NCBI RefSeq assembly: GCF_032854445.1 | Contig: NC_088300.1 | Coordinates: 3,226,001 to 3,286,000 of the forward strand | Length of the DNA: 60,000 bases | Origin: Liolophura sinensis | Taxonomy: Eukaryota > Mollusca > Polyplacophora > Chitonida > Chitonidae | Direction: 5' to 3' | Part shown: piece by piece, positions 23,901-32,900 of the stretch | How the letters are laid out: every line of letters starts with the position of its first letter | How positions within the stretch are numbered: position 1 is the stretch's first letter | Translations under genes and position numbers: made by a program | Notes under the pieces: generated by a model | What the model was told of the DNA's origin: nothing | The model's database searches: none | The model's input: only the letters and a program-made list of their open reading frames with translations

Positions 23901-26900
23901 AAAAATTGATTACCAACATGGGCTCTGCTCTATTCAGCTATGCTGACAATGTATAAAAATGCAACATGGGACCATACTTAAACCTCAAGCAAACAAACAC
24001 TCCGACACCCAATGTGATTACTTATTAATGTACCAACCGTTTGATGAAACAATTTTGCTGTACCTGTTGTTTCAGCTGGGTCTGGACATTGAAGAGCTAG
24101 AAGAAATAGAGGAGGATGCTGGTCTTGGCAATGGTGGCCTGGGAAGACTGGCAGCCTGCTTCCTAGATTCCATGGCAACCCTGGGCCTGGCAGCCTATGG
24201 CTATGGCCTCAGATATGACTATGGTATCTTCTCTCAGAAGATCATAAAGGGTTGGCAAGTAAGTACATCTACTCTTTTGTATCATCTTTCATCGTGCACA
24301 TATTAGATTCATTAAGCTTCGAAAGCTTAAAGAGACGCAGTAGTCCTTACGTATCTGTGTAAATTTGATCAACTATCATTTTGTCAATTATGCAACATCT
24401 TTCACTGTAAAGACCTTTTGCACATGATCATTGAGGCCTGATCAGAAAATTTCACTGCAATATGGCTGTAATAACGCTGTTGTGGTGTGAAGTCATAATT
24501 CATTTATTCATCAGAAAGTATGTTTTGTATCTGGTCGTGTTCTTCACCCTGGATTAATTTTGTTGCCTGGAACATGTATGAAGTAATTAGACCCAAAAAA
24601 ATATTTGGCCACACAAATTGGCACATACGTTCTGGGATTTGTGAAAAAGCCCTTTTGAGTGGATGTTGCCATATGCTGTAATGGCACATAAAAAAGGGAT
24701 GTAAAAGATATCTTGCCTAAAACATTTATCTCGTATCATTTGGTACATACAGAAGTAGCTGTATGTTGTCTTTCCCTCTTGGTGATTGATGTTTTATCTC
24801 TCTTTGCTGTAGGTAGAGGAGCCTGATGATTGGTTGCGCTATGGCAACCCATGGGAGAAGGCCCGCCCCGAATATATGTTACCAGTGAACTTTTACGGCC
24901 GTGTGGAACAGAAGGATGGTGCAGCCAAGTGGGTGGATACACAGGTAGAATCAAGGAGATGAGCAGTGCAGTACTGTACAGGATAATTATAAATGCTTAA
25001 TTCATTTAATTAGTTCATGGCAGGAGTGACTTTCATCTTTATATTAACATTACAATAAATCAAATGCAGTTTCTAAAAACGCTTTTTGTGGAAAACAAAG
25101 CAGTATACAACATGTTTTAGGTTTTTAGGTACTGTTAACACTTCCAGATTGGTCAGTTGTCATTTTATGATAACTTGTTTAGTTGTACCACATTGTAGAT
25201 TATTTAAAGTACATATATAATTACAGTGTAATCAATGTGTCATGGTATCCTATGTGTTTTATAGACAGTGTTTGCCATGCCCTACGACAGCCCCATTCCT
25301 GGCTATGGTAACAACTGTGTGAACACAATGAGGCTGTGGTCAGCAAAAGCCCCCAGAAGCTTCAACCTCTCATTCTGTAAGTATTACTGATGACTCGCAA
25401 GACAGGAAACTTGAGTTGAAGGTAAAGGCAACTTAAGATATGAAAATATGATTCAGAGCTGGCTGCTGAACTTGTCATCTGTGACACAGTATGACCCAGT
25501 CTTTATCTTTATATGATATATGTTGACCTTCTAGGAACATCTGTGTTTACTTAGATAACCTTTTTTTTCCACTATATAAAATGCATTTAGGACTGAAATT
25601 CTGGTCAAACATCAAATCCTGTTCCAGTAGATTATCCTGAAGCCTACATATAGTTGACATCATATTTTGTTATTTTTCAGTCAACAATGGAGAGTACATT
25701 CAGGCAGTTTGTGACAGAAACTTGGCAGAAAACATATCCCGTGTGCTCTACCCGAATGACAATGTGAGTTCTGACCATGTGAATTCTGACAATTCGGGGT
25801 TACCTTCTGATCATTACCCTAAGCACCAGGTGTCTGCGTATTTTAAATCAATATCTTGTTATGCAAGGATGAAGTATTATCTTGTATATGAATTATAAAT
25901 ACTTTCCTTAGTTGCAAAGTTGCAAAAATCAAGTATTCTGCTAATTTCTTTACCAAACAAACATTGTTTTATTTTGTAGGTGTTTGAAGGAAAGGAGTTG
26001 CGTCTGAAACAGGAGTATTTCCTTGTAGCTGCTACTCTCCAAGATATCATCCGTAGGTTCAAGTCATCCAAATTTGGCTGTCGTGATCCCATCAGAACAT
26101 CTTTTGAGAGTTTCTCCGATAAGGTTGGTGTAACAATTATGATTTAACATGCAAAAATAAGTTGCATTTAGGCATTTGTTTGAAGCCTCAAGATGAAACT
26201 CATTTTACTTGACAACTCGCTTTTAGTACTTTACATTTTGGAAATTTGAGCTTTTGAAAATTTCTGACATTTTAAAGTTTTGTATTGAACTGTAACATTT
26301 TGCCTTTCGACTTACTTTTTCTGCTCAGATTTCATATTTTGTCTGTTGACTCTTGTAAGCATGATATGTACATGTATAATTACAGAGGAATACAGTGAAA
26401 ATGCATACATGGAGTTAACAATGCTGACGGGGCCTCCGTGGCTCAGTCGGTTTAAAGCGCTAGCGCAGCGTAATGACCCAGGAGTCTCTCACCAATGCGG
26501 TCGCCGTGAGTTCAAGTCCAGCTCATGCTGGCGGCCGTGCGTGAGAAGGTCTGCCAGCAACCTGCGGATGGTCGTGGGTTTCCCCCGGGTTCTGCCCGGT
26601 TTCCACCCACCATAATGCTGGCTGCCGTCGTATAAGTGAAATATTCTTGAGTACGGCGTAAAACACCAAAAAAAAAAACAAAAAAAAAACAATGCTGACT
26701 TTTATTATGTCTGCTCAGGTGGCCATACAACTGAATGATACTCACCCATCTCTAGCTATCCCAGAGTTGATGAGGATTTTGGTGGACATTGAGGGTGTCA
26801 AATGGGAAAAGGTATGTTGTCTCGTGTGTACATATGTCCTTTTGGAAACTTGGCATTGGTTGATGTTGTTTGCTACAAATCTCGTGAATAACAATAATAC

Positions 26901-29900
26901 GGTAAATAACCTAAACTTTCACCCTTGGACTCAGAAAGTGTATCCCAGAATTCATTGTGTTGGTTGTGGTTGTTACTGACTGAGCACTGCGGGAGAGCAT
27001 CAGGGGTGGTCAAGAGATCATACTGACAGCTCAAAAATGTAATAAAACAGTTCATGTTTTCTTCAGTTTTAATCATAATTTTAATACATTCACTTTGCAA
27101 CAGGTTGATTGTTTTATTATCGTTATTTTGTGATACATGGGAATTTGGGAGAAAACTCTGTAGAGGTTAAGGATGACTAGTCAGTATGTTTAAGCATGTG
27201 GAGTGTCGTGTCAAATATCCGAGAGAACTGCAGGTCTCTCTGTATACAAAGTTGTAGCAGAATTTAGCACACCGCGAATCCATACTTGCAAATTAGGCCT
27301 ATCAGCAGACAAGATAAAGATGTCAAATTGTGATCAAAGCGACACCTACACATGTGTGTTTGCACAGCTGCAAACTGATGTAAAACTGTGTGAAAAGGAA
27401 CTGTTCTGCAATAGGAGGACAGTTCTGACTGTAAAGAAACAAAATGTGCATGTAAACTGACATACCAAAATGGAATTACAGTGAAATTCGTTGTTAGCTA
27501 AATATGTTTGTTTTTAAAGGTTTGTAATAGACAGGATAATGAAATGGTGGGGGGGGGGGTTGGGGGGCTAATCACTCTCTTCTGTCATCTTGCCACCAAC
27601 TTGTGCGAAAGTAAATGACAGTAACTCACGTGTGAAACTTTAGATCATTCAGAAAAAATGCCCCCCCCCCCCCCCCCACCACCACCACCAAAGAAAGAGA
27701 ATGAAGAAAAAAAAATACAATAATAACTGTAATGGAAGATTCGTGAAATCAAACGCGGGTGTCACAAACAATGAACTGAAATCATGTTGTGTGTTTGGTT
27801 TATGCGTAGGCTTGGGAGATCACTGTGAAGACCTGTGCATACACCAACCATACAGTGTTACCGGAGGCCCTGGAGAGATGGCCGGTCCATCTGATGGAAA
27901 CTCTTCTGCCCAGGCACCTGCAGATCATCTACAGGATCAACCACGACTTCATGGAGGTCAGTTGCTCTCTTACCCACTAATGTGCTGTTACTGGCTGTAC
28001 TGTAATCATTCTCCAGTATTAGTGATATGCACAAGTTCCCAGATATTTGACATTTTTGTGTGTTGTAAAGCTACAGCAAATTTGACAAGAATTACTGTTA
28101 TGGGTTGACTTGACAAAAATTTACTTGAATGCTCCCCTGCCCTAAGATGCCGGCTGTCTGCAGTGAGGACTTCTCACACAGACTCCAGAATATATTTTGT
28201 TCCTTATAGTTAAGCTCACTTTTTCTGTGTTATACATGTTTATTGATGTCCATGTGCATATTTAAGATGAAATTGTCACTTAATCCTCTTACGATGAACA
28301 AAACAGTATTTGATATTTTTGTGTGCTTTGTGTTATGCTCCTGCAGTAGGGAGTTCACAGAGGCGTAATCATTCAAATTCAAATACTTCATGATTATTAA
28401 GTTAATGTAAATATTCTTTGGACATTCATTTACTACAGGACATTGCAAAGAAGTACCCTGGTGACTTTGACCGCATGCGACGCATGTCATGCGTGGAGGA
28501 AGATGGGGAGAAGAGAATCAACATGGCTCACCTGGCCATTCTCGGCAGTCACGTTGTCAACGGGGTGGCCGCCATCCATTCACAGATCATCAAAACGACC
28601 ACGTAAGGCATCATGACATCATGACAGTCACTGCACACTTTGTGATATTTCTGTTTGTGAGACAATGAGCCTCAGAAAGCCATGCCCTTACTCCTTGTGT
28701 TTAAAAATACATTTGCAAAACGACACTTGCCAAGAATTTGTGTACATTTGGATGTGAACATTTTACGTTTTACTCAGGACACATGGTGACATTATAGAAA
28801 AAAAGATTAAGGATGTTGACTGCTGTCTGGATAAACAGTCGTGACAAATCTGCAGGTTCAAGTCCTACGTAGAGTATGAAGGAGATTATCATCCAGCTAG
28901 TGTTCGTCCCATGAAGAGCATTACTCATTTCACAGTCATTTCTTAAAAAAGACAAATATCATCATAATAATTATGCATTATGATTTGAATGTCGACTACA
29001 CAGCCTCCTTATGCCCCTCTCTTGTTTTGTATAGGTTTAAGGACTTTGCAGAGATGTTCCCAGACAGATTTCAGAACAAGACAAATGGGATCACCCCCCG
29101 ACGCTGGCTGTTACTTTGTAACCCAGGACTCTCTGATGTCATCGCTGATGTGAGATTGTTATTTTTGTTTATAATGGTTTCGATCGTGCACACCATAGAA
29201 ATATGGAGAGCTATGGGCTCATATGCGTGTCAATAGCCTTCAAGTTCTTTTTACTGATTCTGAGGCAAACAGTCAGGACATTTTTGGATGAATGTTCTAC
29301 TGGTCTTGTTTTCAGGAAACACAGAAAAAGTCCTTTTAAAAAGGACATTCATTAAAAACATTATTTTGGACATGGGTCACAGAAAAAAATATTGTACATG
29401 TATCTAAAAAATTGGTCTGTGTGTTGTGTGTGATGATTGGTTGGTATTATTTTATGCTTTGTTTTCTTTATAGCTCATTGGTGAGAGCTGGGTGACAGAC
29501 TTGTATGAACTGAAGAAACTGAAGAATCACGTCAACGAGAATGTACTTAGAAATGTTATGAAAGTCAAGCAGGTAAGCAGCTTTTATGAAAGTCAAGCAG
29601 GTAAGCAGCTGTTATGAAAGTCAAGCAGGTAAGCAGCTGTTAAGAAGGAGGTGCATGTACATGGAGTAGAACATCTGTAAGACAATTGTCAAGGTAGCCA
29701 CTTGATTTCTCTATTACAAGTCATAAGCGGAGATCGAAAGATGATCATCACAAACCATGAAGGAATAAAGATGTGTGCATTTTTTTCTCTTTTTGCTTTA
29801 GTCATAAGGATATAGAAGTCCAAAGTTGGCTGTTAATAACTCAGTTGGTAATTTCTTGTACAGGAGAACAAAATGAAGCTGGCAGCGTATATCCAGGAAA

Positions 29901-32900
29901 ACTATAACATCAAGGTCAACCCTGCCTCCATTTTTGACATGCAAGTGAAGCGAATCCACGAGTACAAGAGGCAGCTGCTGAACTGCCTGCATGTCATCAC
30001 CATGTACAACCGCATCAAGAAGAACCCCAACCTGAAGTTTGTCCCCAGGACTGTCATGATTGGTGGGAAGGTGAGGACGTGAGCACAGGACAGAACAAGG
30101 AGCAGAGCAAGCATAGATAAACATCTACTGTACATAGCAAATGTATATCAAATCTTTGATGACTAAAGGTCATGGTTATTCAGAACATGTGGTGATAACT
30201 GTGGGTCAGTCATCACAGAGATTAGATCCCAGTATGTAGTTTTATCTGACTTGTTATGTTTTTTCTTAATGTTTGATGGGCGTATCAGTGAAACTGTTTA
30301 ACCTGTCTAAAATTCGATGTGAAAAATTTGCTTCCTGCGTATCGAGACATAAATCTGACAGCTGTCACATCAGCAAAATATCTTTTATGGTGACATTAAA
30401 TCACCAATCAAATGGCTTTAAATAAAAAGTGAAAAGTGGATTATTTGAATGCAATTGTTCTTGTTAAAAACTAGTTTGTGATAGTAAAGCCTTGAAAAAC
30501 TGGAAAATCATAATAAAACAAACCCAATAAGATGGGTCAGAAGATAGGATGGATTCTCAATTTTAATTTTTGTTCATTTTTGGACTATTTTTGTGTTTGC
30601 TCAACCATAAAACACAACATCAAATTGTTGTTGCTTACAAAAAAGACCCCCAAAGCCTATAAACCCTATATGATACAAGGTTGACAAATAACTGTTAATT
30701 AGAGGACATTTACATTATTGTTTGTCACCCTGAACAGGCTGCCCCCGGTTACCACATGGCCAAACTGATCATCAAGCTGATCAACAGTGTTGGGGAGGTG
30801 ATCAACAATGATCCCATTGTGGGTGACCGCCTCAAGGTGGTTTACCTGGAGAACTACCGCGTGTCTCTGGCTGAGAAGATCATTCCCGCAGCTGATCTCA
30901 GTGAACAGATCTCCACTGCTGGCACAGAGGCCTCTGGAACAGGCAACATGAAGTTCATGGTGAGCCAGGCTTTTGCGTTGCCTAATCACACCTTACCCAT
31001 GTAATGATAGAATCTTCACAGATTGTACGTCGTATTACCTGGGTTTATTGATTTAGTTTCCTGTGCTGTTTGTTCCAATGAAGAAATTACGCCAGCTCAA
31101 ATTAGCTGGTTTTATTAATTGTTCAGATCTGTTACTATGGTTGTACAATAACTATGTTTTAATAGGAGTGAGGTGTTTTCTGAGATTGGGCCGTCTCCGT
31201 GTCAGTTTGTACAAACTTTAAATGCAAAGACTACTCTGAAGTAATGAAGTATATATCAGATGAAAGACACTTATAAACTGTCCAGGAATAAAGTTGGATT
31301 TTTTTTTTTTTTCAGAATTTTTTTTAGCCCAGTAAAATTGTGTTAAAAGATCATATTCTGTGGTGGTCTGTTCTGACCCAGATGGTGTCAGTTACATCAC
31401 GTCTATACTTTTTGCGTGAAATAATAAATACTGTAAAATATTCAGAAACTTGTGTGTTGAATATTGTAGTCCCAGTGTATTGTCTTGTTGTTTTATGATG
31501 GAATCACCTCTGGGTCAATAGGCATCTGTTGTTATGTCATACCAAACTACATCTAATGTCTCATGTACTTGTTTTATGTATGTGTTATTAGTTGAATGGT
31601 TCTCTGACTATTGGAACCTTGGATGGAGCCAATGTGGAGATGAGAGAGGAAATGGGACCTGAGAACATCTTCATCTTTGGCATGACTGTGGATGAGGTAG
31701 AGGAACTCAAAAAGAAGGGGTAAGGGGAGCATTTGACAGGCATGAAAGTTTTCCTCTTTTGGAAGGTATTCATGTTTTTTTTCTTCCAAAATTTCAGACA
31801 ATTTTCTGGATATGGCTTAGAAGTGCTGGTAGTTTCATCTCTGGTTTAATCAAGGTCTCTTTCAGTACATTTTGAGTTGATGTCATAATGGTACTTAGAA
31901 TAAAAGAATAAATCATTTTTAACGCCGGCCACAAATGTATCAGCCATATTAGGATGAAAATTGATTATTAAGAGATATGTAATACACATCATAACATGTA
32001 TTTATATACATGTATCTGTGAATTATGGAAGATTTCTCCTACGTGTATTCTAATCGTGACAGCATTTGATCCAAGTATGACAGCATGCATGATGTGGATG
32101 GTCTGTCATATTGTGCTTGCTCCATGTTCTAGGTACAATGGGAAGGATTATTATGAGCAAAATGCTGAACTGCGAGAGGTGCTGGACCAGATTAACTCAG
32201 GTTTCTTCTCCCCAGATGACCCTAACCGCTTCCGTGAAATCTACAACAACCTGCTGTACCACGACAGGTATTTTACCACCAGTCTTTGAGTGATGGTTTT
32301 GGGAATAAGAAGGGTTACGTGTATTTCATGGGTGAGGGAGATAAACATCGATTCCACCCGCAAGGATCTAATAAATATCTCCAAGGGTTAGAGCTGTGAA
32401 AGTATCCTTAATGTTTGTGTATTTGTTTAGGATCCTGAAAGAATTAGACTGGCAAATATCTGATTTAGGCTATATTTTTTTGTTATTTAGATTCATGCTT
32501 TTTAAGGGTTGTGAATCTTTCGAACAGTGTCCTCTTATATTAGGGTTTCAAGCCTCTGGCTAGAAGCCCTACTGTAATTGTTCGTATTCTTCATCTTATT
32601 ATTTTTTTCATGGTTATTATTATGCCTCACATGATTTTGTCGCTGAGTTGTAGAAAAATTGGTAAGAGCCAGAAAGCTGAAAATTTTAACACATGATAGT
32701 TCTAGGTCTAGCTTCCATGAAAATCGGTCAAAGATGGACCAATTTGCTTCAAATGTTTACTGAATGTTGTCCAGTGGTGTACCATTCTAGTTTGCAAAGC
32801 TCAATATAAGTCGTGTATGAGAATCTTTTTTTAAATTTTTTTTGAAAATGATGCACTTCTAGTGTGTTTAAATATGCAAATTAGGACACACAGATAAGAT

